Assembly: GCF_017308975.1 (NCBI RefSeq)
Contig: NZ_JADWPD010000009.1
Span: 177,093 to 241,092, forward strand
Direction: 5' to 3'
DNA: 64,000 nucleotides
DNA from: Amycolatopsis sp. MtRt-6
GTDB taxonomy: Bacteria; Actinomycetota; Actinomycetes; Mycobacteriales; Pseudonocardiaceae
The position numbers and the translations under genes are program-made. The notes under the pieces were generated by a model. That model was not told the origin of the DNA, ran no database searches, and saw nothing but the letters and a program-made list of their open reading frames with translations. Positions 42,111-51,809 of this stretch are shown here, one piece after another (position 1 is the stretch's first letter; each line of letters opens with the position of its first letter).

Positions 42111-42917
42111 GTGCAAACTCCGGACCTGGATCCGCTCCGGGAAACCTTGCTGCTCACCCTCTACGCGAGGGCTCTGGACGCCGAGCTGCCCCAGCCGATC
42201 CTCGGCGACACCCACTCCGCGGGCATCGCCGGCTCGATCGACTACGACTTCGCCAAGCTCAGGCTCAAGCCCAGCCTCGTCTGCGGGACTGCCCTGCGCG
42301 CCAAGAAACTCGACGAAGCGGTCCGGGCCTTCGTCGCCGCCCACCCGGACGCCGTCGTCCTCGACCTCGGGTGCGGGCTCGACACCCGCGTCCTCCGCTG
42401 CGACCCGCCCGCCGGCGTCGACTGGTACGACGTCGACTTCCCCGACGTCGTCGCCCTGCGGCCGCGGTTCGTCCCGGACCGGTCCCGGTGCGTCGGCGCC
42501 GACCTGACCACCTCGGGCTGGCTCGACCCGCTGCCCCGCGACCGGCCGGCCATGATCGTCGCCGAAGGCCTGCTGCCGTTCCTGCCCGGCGACGCCTTCC
42601 AGCGGATGACCCGCGAGCTGACCGCGCACTTCGGCACCGGCGAACTCGCCGTCAACGGCTACACCCGCTTCGCCGCCTGGTCGATGAAGTACCACCCGAC
42701 GATCAAGGCCATCGGCATCACCGCCGCGCAGGGCTTCGACGATCCGCACGAGCCCGAGACCTGGGACGCCGGCCTGACCCTGGTCGAGGAACAACTGCTC
42801 GCCCGTGCCCCGGAAGTCGACGGCTTCCCCCAGCCGCTGCGCGCGGCCACCCGGCTCATGAGCCACAGCACCGCACTGTCCCGGCAGGGCACGCGCATCC
42901 TCCGCTACCGGTTCTGA
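42111..42917 (+). CDS. LCM-family (TcmP-like) SAM-dependent O-methyltransferase
   Basis: 268 aa. The N-terminal RETLLLTLYARALDAELPQPIL and YDFAKLRLKPSL regions are typical of the leucine carboxyl methyltransferase family. The SAM site is VVLDLGCGLDTRVLR (about residue 83-97), and VAEGLLPFLP lies near 145. Bacterial members methylate carboxylates or hydroxyls of polyketides and other small molecules; this target is unknown. Probably co-transcribed with, and controlled by, the GbsR-like regulator. Confidence 0.88.
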   Translation: MQTPDLDPLRETLLLTLYARALDAELPQPILGDTHSAGIAGSIDYDFAKLRLKPSLVCGTALRAKKLDEAVRAFVAAHPDAVVLDLGCGLDTRVLRCDPPAGVDWYDVDFPDVVALRPRFVPDRSRCVGADLTTSGWLDPLPRDRPAMIVAEGLLPFLPGDAFQRMTRELTAHFGTGELAVNGYTRFAAWSMKYHPTIKAIGITAAQGFDDPHEPETWDAGLTLVEEQLLARAPEVDGFPQPLRAATRLMSHSTALSRQGTRILRYRF

Positions 42918-42928
42918 AAGGTGGGACA

Positions 42929-42968
42929 GCGCCGGCGGCGGTGGCGACGATGACACCTCCGCCGGCGC
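42929..42968. terminator. Terminator hairpin between methyltransferase and gltD
   Basis: GCGCCGGCGG (42929-42938) pairs with CCGCCGGCGC (42959-42968), and GGTG pairs with CACC just inside, leaving a 10-nt loop. It lies between convergent genes. Confidence 0.75.
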
Positions 42969-42974
42969 CGGGTC

Positions 42975-44423
42975 TTACGCGATCGGCCGGTCCGTCGGCG
43001 CGATCGGGCGGGGCAGGACGTCACGTCCGGTCAGGTAGGCGTCGACGCCGGCCGCGGCGCTGCGGCCCTCCGCGATCGCCCACACGATCAGCGACTGGCC
43101 GCGGCCCATGTCGCCGGCCACGAACACGTTGTCCAGGCTCGTCTTGAACGCCTTGTCGCGCGCCACGTTCCCACGCGCGTCCAGCTCGACGCCGAGGTCG
43201 GAGAGCAGGCCCTCCTTCTGCGGCCCGAGGAAGCCCATCGCCAGCAGGACCAGCTGCGCGGGCAGCTCGCGTTCCGTGCCGGGCACGGGGACGAACTTAC
43301 CGCCCTCGTTGCGGACCTCGACGAGCTTCAACGCCCGCACGCGGCCGTCGGAATCACCCAGGAACTCCTGCGTGTTCACCGCGTACAGCCGCTCGCCGCC
43401 CTCTTCGTGCGCCGAGGACACCCGGTAGATCATCGGGTACGTCGGCCACGGGTGCGCGTCCGAACGCGTCTCGGGCGGCTTGGGCATGATCTCCAGCTGC
43501 GTCACCGAACGCGCGCCCTGGCGGTGCGACGTGCCGACGCAGTCCGCGCCCGTGTCACCGCCGCCGATGACCACGACGTCGAGGCCCTTGGCGTCGAAGG
43601 GGGAGACGTCGAGCTCGCCCGAAGCCACCCGGTTCGCCGGCGGCAGGAACTCCATCGCCTGGTGGATGCCGGCCAGCTCGCGGCCGGGGATCGGCAGGTC
43701 GCGCCAGTCGGTCGCGCCACCGGCGAGAACCACGGCGTCGTAACCCAAAAGCTCGGCGACCGGCATGTCCACGCCGACGTTCACCGACGCCCGGAACTCC
43801 GTCCCCTCGGCGCGCATCTGGTCGAGCCGCCGGTCCAGGCGCGACTTCTCCATCTTGAACTCGGGGATGCCGTAGCGCAGCAGCCCGCCGATCTTGTCGG
43901 CCCGCTCGAGGACCACGACGCTGTGGCCCGCGCGCGTCAGCTGCTGCGCCGCGGCGAGACCCGACGGGCCGGAGCCGACCACGGCGACCTTCTTGCCCGT
44001 GAGAGCCGTAGGCGGCTGCGGCGTCACCCAGCCCTCGTCGAAGGCCCGGTCGATGATCGAGATCTCGACCCGCTTGATCGTCACCGGGTCGTCGTTGATC
44101 CCGAGCACACAAGCCGTTTCGCACGGTGCCGGGCACAGCGTCCCGGTGAACTCCGGGAAGTTGTTCGTCGCGTGCAGCCGTTCGATGGCCTGCTGCCAGT
44201 CCTCGCGCCAGGTCAGCGTGTTCCACTCCGGGATGAGGTTCCCGAGCGGGCAGCCCTGGTGGCAGAACGGGATGCCGCAGTCCATGCAACGGCCGGCCTG
44301 CTTCTGCAGCTTCGTGGTGGCGAAGTCCTCGTAGACCTCGCGCCAGTCCATCAGCCGCAGGTCGACCGGACGGCGCTTCGGCTCTTCGCGGGTGGTGGTC
44401 AGAAAGCCCTTGGGGTCAGCCAT
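42975..44423 (-). CDS. gltD: Glutamate synthase small subunit GltD
   Basis: 482 aa. N-terminal Fe-S region with [23 protein letters not shown] and CPAPCETAC (about residues 42-110), FAD site [15 protein letters not shown] (about 145-160), and NADPH site [13 protein letters not shown] (about 285-297). It passes electrons from NADPH to GltB for glutamine + 2-oxoglutarate to two glutamates. Its ATG overlaps the gltB stop by 8 bp. Confidence 0.96.
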   Translation of the reverse strand: MADPKGFLTTTREEPKRRPVDLRLMDWREVYEDFATTKLQKQAGRCMDCGIPFCHQGCPLGNLIPEWNTLTWREDWQQAIERLHATNNFPEFTGTLCPAPCETACVLGINDDPVTIKRVEISIIDRAFDEGWVTPQPPTALTGKKVAVVGSGPSGLAAAQQLTRAGHSVVVLERADKIGGLLRYGIPEFKMEKSRLDRRLDQMRAEGTEFRASVNVGVDMPVAELLGYDAVVLAGGATDWRDLPIPGRELAGIHQAMEFLPPANRVASGELDVSPFDAKGLDVVVIGGGDTGADCVGTSHRQGARSVTQLEIMPKPPETRSDAHPWPTYPMIYRVSSAHEEGGERLYAVNTQEFLGDSDGRVRALKLVEVRNEGGKFVPVPGTERELPAQLVLLAMGFLGPQKEGLLSDLGVELDARGNVARDKAFKTSLDNVFVAGDMGRGQSLIVWAIAEGRSAAAGVDAYLTGRDVLPRPIAPTDRPIA

Positions 44424-47400
44424 GTGCGGCCTCCATGATCGCCTCGTTCACGTCGCGCCCGTCACGCTCGGCCTGCACCTGCGCCGCGAGCACGCGCTTG
44501 TAGTCCTTCGGCATGACCTTCCCGAAGCGGTCGATGCCCGCGTCCCAGTCGGCCAGCAGTTCCCGCGCGACCGCGGATTCCGTTTCGTCGTAGTGCTTTT
44601 CCAGCGTCTCCCGCAGGAAGTCCGCGTCGTCGGAGTCGAGCGGGTCGAGGTCGACCATCTCCGGGTTGACGCGGTGCGCGGGCAGGTCCAGCACGTAGGC
44701 GATGCCACCGGACATACCGGCCGCGAAGTTGCGCCCGATCGGGCCGAGCACGACCATCCGGCCGCCCGTCATGTACTCGCCGCCGTGGTCGCCGACGCCT
44801 TCGACGACGGCCAGCGCACCCGAGTTGCGCACGCAGAACCGCTCGCCGACCTTGCCGCGGATGAAGATCTCGCCGCTGGTCGCGCCGTAGGCGATGACGT
44901 TGCCGGCGATGATGTGGTCCTCGGCGGCGTACTGCGCCTCCCGCGGCGGCCGCACGATCAGCCGGCCGCCGGAGAGGCCCTTGCCGACGTAGTCGTTGCC
45001 GTCGCCGTACAGGCGCAGCGTGATGCCCTTCGGCACGAACGCGCCGAACGACTGGCCCGCGGTGCCGGTGAAGGTGACGTCGATGGTGTCGTCGGGCAGG
45101 CCTTCGCCGCCCCACCGCTTGGTCAGCTCCGAGCCGAGCATGGTGCCGACGGTCCGGTTCACGTTGCGCACCGGCAGTTCCAGCCGCACCTTGTCGCCGG
45201 AGTTCAACGCGCCCTCGGCCAGCTGGATCAGCGTGTTGTCGAGCGCCTTCTCCAGGCCGTGGTCCTGCTTGGTCTGCTGCAGCCGCAGCCCGGCCGGGGC
45301 CATGTCGGGCACGTGGAAGATCGGCGACAGGTCGAGCCCGGACGCCTTCCAGTGGTCGATGGCCTTGCGCTTGTCGAGGAACTCGGCGTGCCCGACGGCC
45401 TCGGCGATCGACCGGAAGCCCAGCTCCGCCAGGTACTCGCGCACTTCCTGGGCGATGAACTCGAAGAAGTTGACGACGTACTCGGCCTTGCCGCTGAACT
45501 TCTCGCGCAGCTTCGGGTTCTGCGTCGCGACGCCCACCGGGCACGTGTCGAGGTGGCAGACGCGCATCATGATGCAGCCCGACACCACGAGCGGCGCGGT
45601 CGCGAAGCCGAACTCCTCGGCGCCGAGCAGCGCCGCGACGACGACGTCGCGGCCGGTCTTCAGCTGGCCGTCGGTCTGCACCACGATCCGGTCGCGCAGC
45701 CGGTTGGCCAGCAGCGTCTGCTGCGTCTCGGCCAGGCCGAGCTCCCACGGGCCACCCGCGTGCTTGATCGAGGACAGGGGCGACGCGCCCGTCCCGCCGT
45801 CGTGACCCGAGATGAGCACCACGTCGGCGTGCGCCTTGGAGACGCCCGCCGCGACCGTGCCGACGCCGACCTCGGACACGAGCTTCACGTGGATGCGCGC
45901 GTTCGGGTTGGCGTTCTTGAGGTCGTGGATCAGCTGCGCCAGGTCCTCGATCGAGTAGATGTCGTGGTGCGGCGGCGGCGAAATCAGGCCGACACCCGGC
46001 GTCGAGAACCGCGTCTTCGCGATCCACGGGTACACCTTCGCGCCGGGCAGCTGCCCGCCTTCGCCGGGCTTCGCGCCCTGCGCCATCTTGATCTGGATGT
46101 CGTCGGCGTTGACGAGGTACTCGCTCGTGACGCCGAACCGGCCGGACGCGACCTGTTTGACGGCGCTTCGCCGCTCCGGGTCGTAGAGCCGCTCCGCGTC
46201 TTCGCCGCCCTCACCGGTGTTGGACTTGCCGCCGAGGCGGTTCATCGCGATGGCGAGGGTCTGGTGCATCTCCATCGAGATCGAGCCGTAGGAGATCGCG
46301 CCGGTGGCGAACCGCTTGACGATCTCGGAGACCGGCTCGACCTCCTCGATCGGCACCGGCGCGCGCTTGCCGTACTTGAAGTCGAACAGGCCGCGCAGCG
46401 TCAGCAGCTTCTCGGCCTGGTCGTCGACGGCCTTCGTGTACTCCTTGAAGATCTCGTACTTCCCGGACCGCGTGGAGTGCTGGAGCTTGAAGACGGTCTG
46501 CGGGTTGAACAGGTGCGGCTCGCCTTCGCGGCGCCACTGGTAGTCCGCGCCGGTCTCCAGCTCGCGGTGGGCGGCCCGGACGCCGTCGGCCGGGAACGCG
46601 TACTTGTGCCGCTTCGCGACTTCGTCGGCGAGGGTTTCGAAGCCGACGCCGCCGAGGCGGGACGTCGTGCCGGTGAAGCAGTTCTCGATGACCTCTTCGC
46701 CGAGCCCGATCGCCTCGAAGATCTGCGCGCCGGTGTAGGACGCGACGGTCGAAACGCCCATCTTGGACATCGTCTTGCGGACGCCCTTGCCGAGCGCCTT
46801 GATCAGGTTCTGCGTGGCCTGCTTCGGCGTCACACCCGGGATCAGGCCCTGGTGCGCCATCTCCTCGACGGTCGCCATCGCCAGGTACGGGTTCACCGCG
46901 GCGACGCCGTAGCCGATCAGCAGCGCGATGTGGTGCACCTCGCGCGCGTCGCCGGCCTCGACGATGAGGCCGACCTGCGTGCGCGTCTTCTCTCGGACGA
47001 GGTGGTGGTGCACCGCGCCGGTGAGCAGCAGCGAGGGGATCGGCGCGTGGTTTTCGTCGACGCCGCGGTCGGACAGCACGATCAGCCGGGCGCCGTCCTC
47101 GATCGCCTCCGAAACCTCGGCGCGGATCTCGTCCAGCCGCTTGACCAGCGCGTCGCCGCCGCCGTGCACGTTGTACCGGCCGAGCACGGTGACCGCCTGG
47201 AACTCCGGCAGGTCGCCGTCGTCGTTGACGTGCACCAGCTTGGCGAACTGGTCGTTGTCGAGCACCGGGAACGGCAGCACGATCCGGCGGCAGCTGGCCG
47301 CGTTGCCCTCCAGGAGGTTCGGCTCCGCGCCGATCTGGGTGCCGAGCGCGGTGACGAGCTCCTCGCGGATGGCGTCCAGCGGCGGGTTCGTCACCTGGGC

Positions 47401-48987
47401 GAACAGCTGGGTGAAGTAGTCGAAGATCAGCCGCGGCCGGCTCGAGAGCGGGGCGAGCGGCGAGTCGTTGCCCATCGAGCCGATCGGCTCCGCGCCGGTG
47501 CGGGCCATCGGCTCGAGGATGGCTTCGAGCTCTTCCTCGGTGTAGCCGAACGCCTGCTGGCGGCGGACGAGCGCGGCGTGCAGCGGGACCTCGCGGTCGC
47601 GCTCGGGCAGGTCTTCCAGGTGCACGAGACCGGCGTCGACCCATTCGTCGTACGGGTGCGCGGTGGCCAGTTCGGTCTTGACCTCTTCGTCCTCGATGAT
47701 CCGGCCTTCGACGGTGTCCACGAGGAACATCCGGCCGGGTTCGAGGCGTCCCTTCCGGACGATCGTCGCCGGGTCGATGTCGAGCACACCGACTTCGGAG
47801 GCGAGCACGACGAGGCCGTCGTCGGTCACCCAGTACCGGCCGGGGCGCAGGCCGTTGCGGTCGAGGACCGCCCCGATCTGGCTGCCGTCGGTGAAGGCGA
47901 CCAGCGCCGGGCCGTCCCACGGCTCCATCAGCGTCGAGTGGAACTCGTAGAACGCGCGCCGCGCGGGGTCCATCTCCTGGTGGTTCTCCCAGGCCTCCGG
48001 GATCATCATCAGGACGGCGTGGGGCAGCGAGCGGCCACCGAGGTGCAGCAGTTCGAGGACCTCGTCGAAGCTCGCCGAGTCGCTGGCGCCGCGGGTGATC
48101 ACCGGGTAGACGCGCTTGAGGTCGCCCGGGATGAGGTCGGTTTCCAGCAGCGCCTCGCGGGCGTCCATCCAGTTGCGGTTGCCGCGCAACGTGTTGATCT
48201 CGCCGTTGTGCGCCACGTACCGGTACGGGTGGGCCAGCGGCCACGACGGGAACGTGTTGGTGGAGAACCGGGAGTGCACCAGGCCGATGGCGCTGGTGAC
48301 GCGCTCGTCGGTGAGGTCGGCGAAGAACCGCTCGACCTGCGGCTCGGTGAGCATTCCTTTGTAGACGATCGTGCGCGAGGACAGCGACGGGAAGTACACG
48401 TCGTCCTCGACGAGCTCGTGCTCGGCGCGCTTGCGGACGCAGAACGCGCTGCGCTCGATGTGCAGCGGGTCCGAGTGCTCCGGCTTCGGGCGGCGCGCGG
48501 CGAGGAACAGCTGCGTGAAGTGCGGCATGGTCTCGGCCGCGGTCGGCCCGCAGTGCTCGGTGTGCACCGGCAGCTCGCGCCAGCCGAGGACGCGCATGTC
48601 CTCCTCGGCGGCGATGCGCTCGATGGTCGTCATGGCCCGGCCGCGGCGCTTTTCGTCCTGCGGCAGGAAAGCCGTGCCGACGGCGTAGGCGCCGGGCTCG
48701 GGGAGCTCGAAGTCCACGACCGCGCGGTAGAACTCGTCCGGGATCTGGATCAGCAGGCCGGCGCCGTCGCCGGTGTCCGGTTCGGCGCCACGAGCCCCGC
48801 GATGTTCCAGATTGCGCAACGCGACCAGGGCCTTGGCGACGATCGCATGATCGCGGCGTCCGGTCAGATCGGCGACGAAGGCGACACCGCAGGCGTCGTG
48901 TTCGTAGTCGCTCCGGTAGAGGCCCTCGGCCTCGGCGTTGCTGAGCTGCTCCCGGGACGGGGGCAGGGAACTGGCACGGTGGGTCAC
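44416..48987 (-). CDS. gltB: Glutamate synthase large subunit GltB
   Basis: 1523 aa. The class II amidotransferase nucleophile is C33 ([12 protein letters not shown]) after a propeptide of about 32 residues that must be removed. The central domain and FMN-binding region ([18 protein letters not shown]) follow, then the [3Fe-4S] cluster [15 protein letters not shown] (about residue 1140) and the GXGXG-rich beta-helix at the C-terminus. The GTG at 48987 has GGGAGG upstream. A 60-codon minus-strand frame ends exactly on this GTG. Confidence 0.97.
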   Translation of the reverse strand: MTHRASSLPPSREQLSNAEAEGLYRSDYEHDACGVAFVADLTGRRDHAIVAKALVALRNLEHRGARGAEPDTGDGAGLLIQIPDEFYRAVVDFELPEPGAYAVGTAFLPQDEKRRGRAMTTIERIAAEEDMRVLGWRELPVHTEHCGPTAAETMPHFTQLFLAARRPKPEHSDPLHIERSAFCVRKRAEHELVEDDVYFPSLSSRTIVYKGMLTEPQVERFFADLTDERVTSAIGLVHSRFSTNTFPSWPLAHPYRYVAHNGEINTLRGNRNWMDAREALLETDLIPGDLKRVYPVITRGASDSASFDEVLELLHLGGRSLPHAVLMMIPEAWENHQEMDPARRAFYEFHSTLMEPWDGPALVAFTDGSQIGAVLDRNGLRPGRYWVTDDGLVVLASEVGVLDIDPATIVRKGRLEPGRMFLVDTVEGRIIEDEEVKTELATAHPYDEWVDAGLVHLEDLPERDREVPLHAALVRRQQAFGYTEEELEAILEPMARTGAEPIGSMGNDSPLAPLSSRPRLIFDYFTQLFAQVTNPPLDAIREELVTALGTQIGAEPNLLEGNAASCRRIVLPFPVLDNDQFAKLVHVNDDGDLPEFQAVTVLGRYNVHGGGDALVKRLDEIRAEVSEAIEDGARLIVLSDRGVDENHAPIPSLLLTGAVHHHLVREKTRTQVGLIVEAGDAREVHHIALLIGYGVAAVNPYLAMATVEEMAHQGLIPGVTPKQATQNLIKALGKGVRKTMSKMGVSTVASYTGAQIFEAIGLGEEVIENCFTGTTSRLGGVGFETLADEVAKRHKYAFPADGVRAAHRELETGADYQWRREGEPHLFNPQTVFKLQHSTRSGKYEIFKEYTKAVDDQAEKLLTLRGLFDFKYGKRAPVPIEEVEPVSEIVKRFATGAISYGSISMEMHQTLAIAMNRLGGKSNTGEGGEDAERLYDPERRSAVKQVASGRFGVTSEYLVNADDIQIKMAQGAKPGEGGQLPGAKVYPWIAKTRFSTPGVGLISPPPHHDIYSIEDLAQLIHDLKNANPNARIHVKLVSEVGVGTVAAGVSKAHADVVLISGHDGGTGASPLSSIKHAGGPWELGLAETQQTLLANRLRDRIVVQTDGQLKTGRDVVVAALLGAEEFGFATAPLVVSGCIMMRVCHLDTCPVGVATQNPKLREKFSGKAEYVVNFFEFIAQEVREYLAELGFRSIAEAVGHAEFLDKRKAIDHWKASGLDLSPIFHVPDMAPAGLRLQQTKQDHGLEKALDNTLIQLAEGALNSGDKVRLELPVRNVNRTVGTMLGSELTKRWGGEGLPDDTIDVTFTGTAGQSFGAFVPKGITLRLYGDGNDYVGKGLSGGRLIVRPPREAQYAAEDHIIAGNVIAYGATSGEIFIRGKVGERFCVRNSGALAVVEGVGDHGGEYMTGGRMVVLGPIGRNFAAGMSGGIAYVLDLPAHRVNPEMVDLDPLDSDDADFLRETLEKHYDETESAVARELLADWDAGIDRFGKVMPKDYKRVLAAQVQAERDGRDVNEAIMEAAHG

Positions 48988-49515
48988 GGCTGGCCGCCTC
49001 CCAAGGCGTTGGCGCGACCGGTACTCACTCCATCGAGTGGTTCGAAGCTGAACCGGTTAACGAAGTGGTCCGGTACCGCGATGGTCAGTCGAGAACAGTT
49101 GTGGTTCTGCTCGAAGTGCAAGATGCCGCGAGTCATCGGCCGGGCTGCAAGCCCGGAAACGGTCATCTGGGAGGCCGCACAACACTGGGCAGCCGAACAT
49201 GTCGGGTGCTGCGAGCGCGCACAGGTCGGCCACTGTGGTGGGGGCCGTCCGGAGCGCGCGGTGTTACTCCCGGGTTCGCCGGGTCTTATGACGATAGTGT
49301 GAATTCGCTGTTATCGACATACGTCGTTGCGTCCGGGTGGGAAATGCCACGCTTGCGTTGACGCGTCACGGGGTAGTCCCATATGCCGGGCTGGGTCTCC
49401 CGTAGAGCGGGCTATAGCGTCGCTGACCTGCGCAAACGTCCGTCCGAAGTGGTTCGGGGCGGCTGCCGGGCGCCCGCTTCGGGGTGGCAAGCTGGACACA
49501 TGGCGGACTCCTCCG
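48988..49515. other. 528-bp region upstream of gltB without a certain gene
   Basis: Two short overlapping frames are open. On the minus strand, 49166-48984 gives 60 codons whose TGA overlaps the gltB GTG as GTGA, a possible translated leader. On the plus strand, ATG 49081 to 49302 gives 73 residues with FCSKCKM and CC pairs. Both have third-position GC near 73%, clearly below the neighbouring genes, so neither is convincing. The hairpin CCGGGCT-GCA-AGCCCGG lies at 49140-49156. From 49303 to 49515 I see nothing definite beyond the promoter region of the YigZ gene. Confidence 0.5.
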
Positions 49516-50148
49516 ATGACTGATCGTTATCTCTCCGTGGCTCGCGAAGCGGTCCACGAGATCGAGATCAAGCGCTCGAGGTTCCTCTGCGCGCTCGCTC
49601 CGGTGACGTCGGAAGAGGCGGCGCGCGCGTTCATCGCGGCCCGCCGCCGCGCGGATCCGGGCGCGCGGCACCACTGCCACGCGTTCGTTTTGGGGCCAGA
49701 CGGGCGAACCCGGCGGTCCAGTGACGACGGTGAGCCGGCGGGCACGGCGGGCACGCCGATGCTGGAGGTGCTGCGCCGCCGCGAGCTGACCGACACGGTC
49801 GCGGTGGTGACGCGCTACTTCGGCGGGGTCCTGCTCGGCGCGGGCGGGCTGATCCGCGCGTACGGTCAGTCCGTTTCGGACGCTGTGGAAGTTGTTGGTG
49901 TACTAGAACACCGGCGTCTCAGCCTGGTCGAGGTGGCGGTGAGCTACGACCGTGCGGGCCGGCTGGAGAACGACCTGCGCGCGTCGCCGTACCTGCTCCA
50001 CGCAACCCGCTTCGACGAGCTGGCTCGCTTCCAGATCGGCCTGGCGCCGGGCGAAGCCGACGCTTTCCGCGGCTGGCTCGCCGACCTCACCAACGGCGAA
50101 GCGACGACGACGGAACTCGGCGACCACTGGGTGACCCGTCGTGAGTGA
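49516..50148 (+). CDS. YigZ/IMPACT-family protein
   Basis: 210 aa. The N-terminal UPF0029 domain has EIEIKRSRFLCALAPV, HHCHAFVLG and the signature SDDGEPAGTAGTPML (about residue 72-86), then VAVVTRYFGGVLLGAGGLIRAY. The C-terminal ferredoxin-like domain (about 140-205) follows. In eukaryotes the related IMPACT protein binds GCN1; bacterial YigZ function is not settled. ACTCCTCCG precedes the ATG, with no strong ribosome-binding site. Confidence 0.92.
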   Translation: MTDRYLSVAREAVHEIEIKRSRFLCALAPVTSEEAARAFIAARRRADPGARHHCHAFVLGPDGRTRRSSDDGEPAGTAGTPMLEVLRRRELTDTVAVVTRYFGGVLLGAGGLIRAYGQSVSDAVEVVGVLEHRRLSLVEVAVSYDRAGRLENDLRASPYLLHATRFDELARFQIGLAPGEADAFRGWLADLTNGEATTTELGDHWVTRRE

Positions 50149-50151
50149 GAA

Positions 50152-50177
50152 ACAGTGTTATAAAACAGTTTTATAAA
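50152..50177. repeat. AT-rich 13-bp tandem repeat with internal palindrome
   Basis: ACAGTGTTATAAA and ACAGTTTTATAAA are two adjacent 13-bp copies with one difference. Across their junction TTATAAAAC-A-GTTTTATAA (50158-50176) is a perfect inverted repeat. Such an AT-rich block is exceptional in this DNA. It lies just after the YigZ stop and contains the formal stop of the convergent GNAT frame. It may act as terminator or operator. Confidence 0.75.
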
Positions 50178-50836
50178 TACGAACCTGAGTGGGAGTAACC
50201 AACCAGGCCCCCCGGGGGGCCCCCGGTTGGAGGCAAAAACCGTGTACCCACCTGTTTACCCCCCCCACGCCCGGCTGCGGCAGACCACTCCTCGCGGGTG
50301 ATGCCGTACTCGACCTCGCCGTGCTCGCTGCCGGGCGCCCGCTCGTGCTCCGGGAACTCCTCGGAGTACGTCCGGACGAACTTCATCCCCAGTTTTTCCA
50401 TCACCCGGCGCGAGCCCTTGTTCACCGTCATGGTGGACGCGCTCACCCGGCGGACCCCCAGTTCGGTGAAGCCCTTCGCGAGCAGTGCCGCCGAGCCTTC
50501 GGTGGCGTAGCCCTTGCCCCACGCCTTCCGGTGCAGCCGGTAGCCGAGTTCGGGCTCGTCCGGCGGATCTTGCGGGCGCGGGCGGAAATGGAACCACCCC
50601 AGGAAGTCACCGGTGCTCTTTTCGATCGCCGCCCAGAACCCGTAACCGGGGAAACGCTCGTAGTAACCGAGGAACGCGGGGAGATCCAGGGTGACGATCT
50701 CGGTGCGGTCCGCCGGCTGTCCCCCATTGAGGTACTTCATCACGGCCGGGTCGTCGTAGAGCTCGAAGAGCGCGTCGGCGTCGTTCTCGGTGAACCGGCG
50801 GAGGATCAGCCGCTCGGTTTCGAGGAATACGTGCAT
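50171..50836 (-). CDS. GNAT-family N-acetyltransferase (RimJ/RimL-like), doubtful C-terminal tail
   Basis: About 185 well-formed residues: LETERLILRRFTENDADALFELYDDP at the N-terminus, ELGYRLHRKAWGKGYATEG (acetyl-CoA pyrophosphate loop, about 95-113) and VNKGSRRVMEKLGMKF. The family uses acetyl-CoA to acetylate protein N-termini or small amines. After EVEYGITREEW the frame continues through a run of eight G, a GC hairpin and AT repeats. This tail of about 35 residues looks non-coding; one more G in the run would end the protein at once. Confidence 0.85.
   Translation of the reverse strand: MHVFLETERLILRRFTENDADALFELYDDPAVMKYLNGGQPADRTEIVTLDLPAFLGYYERFPGYGFWAAIEKSTGDFLGWFHFRPRPQDPPDEPELGYRLHRKAWGKGYATEGSAALLAKGFTELGVRRVSASTMTVNKGSRRVMEKLGMKFVRTYSEEFPEHERAPGSEHGEVEYGITREEWSAAAGRGGGKQVGTRFLPPTGGPPGGLVGYSHSGSYL
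50199..50230. terminator. GC-rich hairpin in the YigZ/GNAT convergent region
   Basis: CCAACC and GGTTGG (50199-50204, 50225-50230) enclose GGCCCCCC and GGGGGGCC (50206-50213, 50214-50221), giving a 14-bp stem with small bulges. It lies inside the formal end of the GNAT frame, so the frame end is probably wrong or read-through. Confidence 0.6.
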
Positions 50837-50876
50837 CGGGTGATGCTGGCAGTGACCCCAGTGTGTGGCAACGTGA

Positions 50877-51134
50877 TTACGCGGCGGGGGTCAGGGCCTC
50901 GCCCAGCGAACGCGAGCCGTCCTCGGTGAGCAGGGCGGGCACCAGCTCGCCGCACTTGCCGGGGCGGGCCGGCGCGATCAGGCCGAGCCGCGCGAGCCGG
51001 TGCACGGTGGACTGGTCGCAGCAGCTCAGGCCGTCGATGAACAGGTCGGGTTCGCAGCTGCAGCTGATCTCGGCGTGGCCCCCGGCCACGGCTCTCAACG
51101 TGGCCCGCTCACGATGGTTCAAGGTGGTGATCAT
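50877..51134 (-). CDS. Small Cys-rich HTH-like protein, unknown function
   Basis: 85 aa. N-terminal helix TLNHRERATLRAVAGG, then ISCSCEPDLFIDGLSCCDQ with four closely spaced cysteines (about residues 24-40), which could bind a metal or Fe-S cluster. The segment QSTVHRLARLGLIAPARPG is winged-helix-like, followed by a fifth Cys. AAAGGAGG provides a strong ribosome-binding site, so it is a real gene. I do not recognise a named family; similar short proteins occur in actinomycetes. Confidence 0.75.
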   Translation of the reverse strand: MITTLNHRERATLRAVAGGHAEISCSCEPDLFIDGLSCCDQSTVHRLARLGLIAPARPGKCGELVPALLTEDGSRSLGEALTPAA

Positions 51135-51226
51135 GGCGGCGCCTCCTTTCCCTCGTGCTCATTAGACGCCCCACCACCGACAGTTTCCGCCTTCGAGCGT
51201 GCGAACCGGGGTATTTCGGGGGTCCA

Positions 51227-51278
51227 CGTAGGGGTGGCGTGTCGTGCCGTTCCGGGGTGCACCCCGAGTACCCCTACG
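51227..51278 (-). terminator. Hairpin structure at the end of the Lrp gene
   Basis: CGTAGGGGT (51227-51235) pairs with ACCCCTACG (51270-51278), and within the loop CGGGGTG-CACCCCG (51253-51266) is a perfect palindrome. The Lrp stop codon lies in the outer arm. Probably ends Lrp transcription before the next gene. Confidence 0.55.
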
Positions 51279-51732
51279 GGAGCGGTTCAAGCGTCGTCTT
51301 CCGCAGGTGCCGGAAAACGATCGACGTCCGGAACCCGACGATCTCCCGGCGCAACGCGAGCCGGTCGGTCAGGAATGCGTGCAACGCGTCGATGTCCGGT
51401 GTGGTCACTTCGATCAGGAAATCGTCGTTGCCGGCCGTGACGTACACCGAGAGCACTTCCGGGAGATCGGCGATCGACCGCTGGAAGGAATCGATCACCG
51501 CGCGGCTCAGCGGCCGCACCTGCGCCGTGACGAGCGCCCGGACGCCGCGGTTGAGGCTCGGCAGGTCGACGTCGGCGTGGTAGCCGCGGATGACGCCGCG
51601 TTCACGCAGCAGCCGGATGCGTTCCAGGCACGTCGAGGGCGCGATGCCGACCTTCCGGGCGATGTCCCGGTTGGTCTGGCGCGCGTCCTCCTGCAGGTGC
51701 CGCACGATCGCCGAATCAAGTTCGTCCAGCAC
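51274..51732 (-). CDS. Lrp/AsnC-family transcriptional regulator
   Basis: 152 aa. N-terminal HTH (about 2-60, LDSAIVRHLQEDARQTNRDIARKVG, STCLERIRLLRERGVI) and a C-terminal RAM (ligand-binding) domain with AGNDDFLIEVTT (about 105-116). GTG 51732 has GGAGGG 5 nt upstream and gives the usual VLDELDSAI start; a longer frame from 51780 lacks support. Divergent from the amino-acid dehydrogenase gene, so it likely controls it in response to branched-chain amino acids. Confidence 0.92.
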   Translation of the reverse strand: MLDELDSAIVRHLQEDARQTNRDIARKVGIAPSTCLERIRLLRERGVIRGYHADVDLPSLNRGVRALVTAQVRPLSRAVIDSFQRSIADLPEVLSVYVTAGNDDFLIEVTTPDIDALHAFLTDRLALRREIVGFRTSIVFRHLRKTTLEPLP

Positions 51733-51795
51733 CGGGCCCTCCGAGTTCTCGCCGAATTTCGTTCGGCAGCCGGTCTCCACTGCCGACTGTCACCC

Positions 51796-51801
51796 TAACT
51801 T
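51796..51801 (+). promoter_or_regulatory. Possible -10 box (TAACTT) of the dehydrogenase gene
   Basis: TAACTT lies 8 nt before ATG 51810, with no ribosome-binding site in between, consistent with a leaderless transcript in the 77-bp divergent gap to the Lrp gene. Confidence 0.4.
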
Positions 51802-51809
51802 CGGCGTCC

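Noticed and set aside
42111..42917. The SAM methyltransferase as the missing CobF
   Set aside because: Its motifs are of the LCM/TcmP family, not the tetrapyrrole methylase fold (no GxGPGxxxLxT or SGDP motif).
49225..49245. GGCCACTGTGG resembling the cobalamin B12 box
   Set aside because: The paired GGTGAAANTCC and 3' AGCCAGG elements are absent and it does not precede a B12-related gene.
44392..49302. A 1636-codon plus-strand frame opposite gltB
   Set aside because: It is the antisense shadow of gltB; only its last part (from 49081) lies outside and was considered separately.
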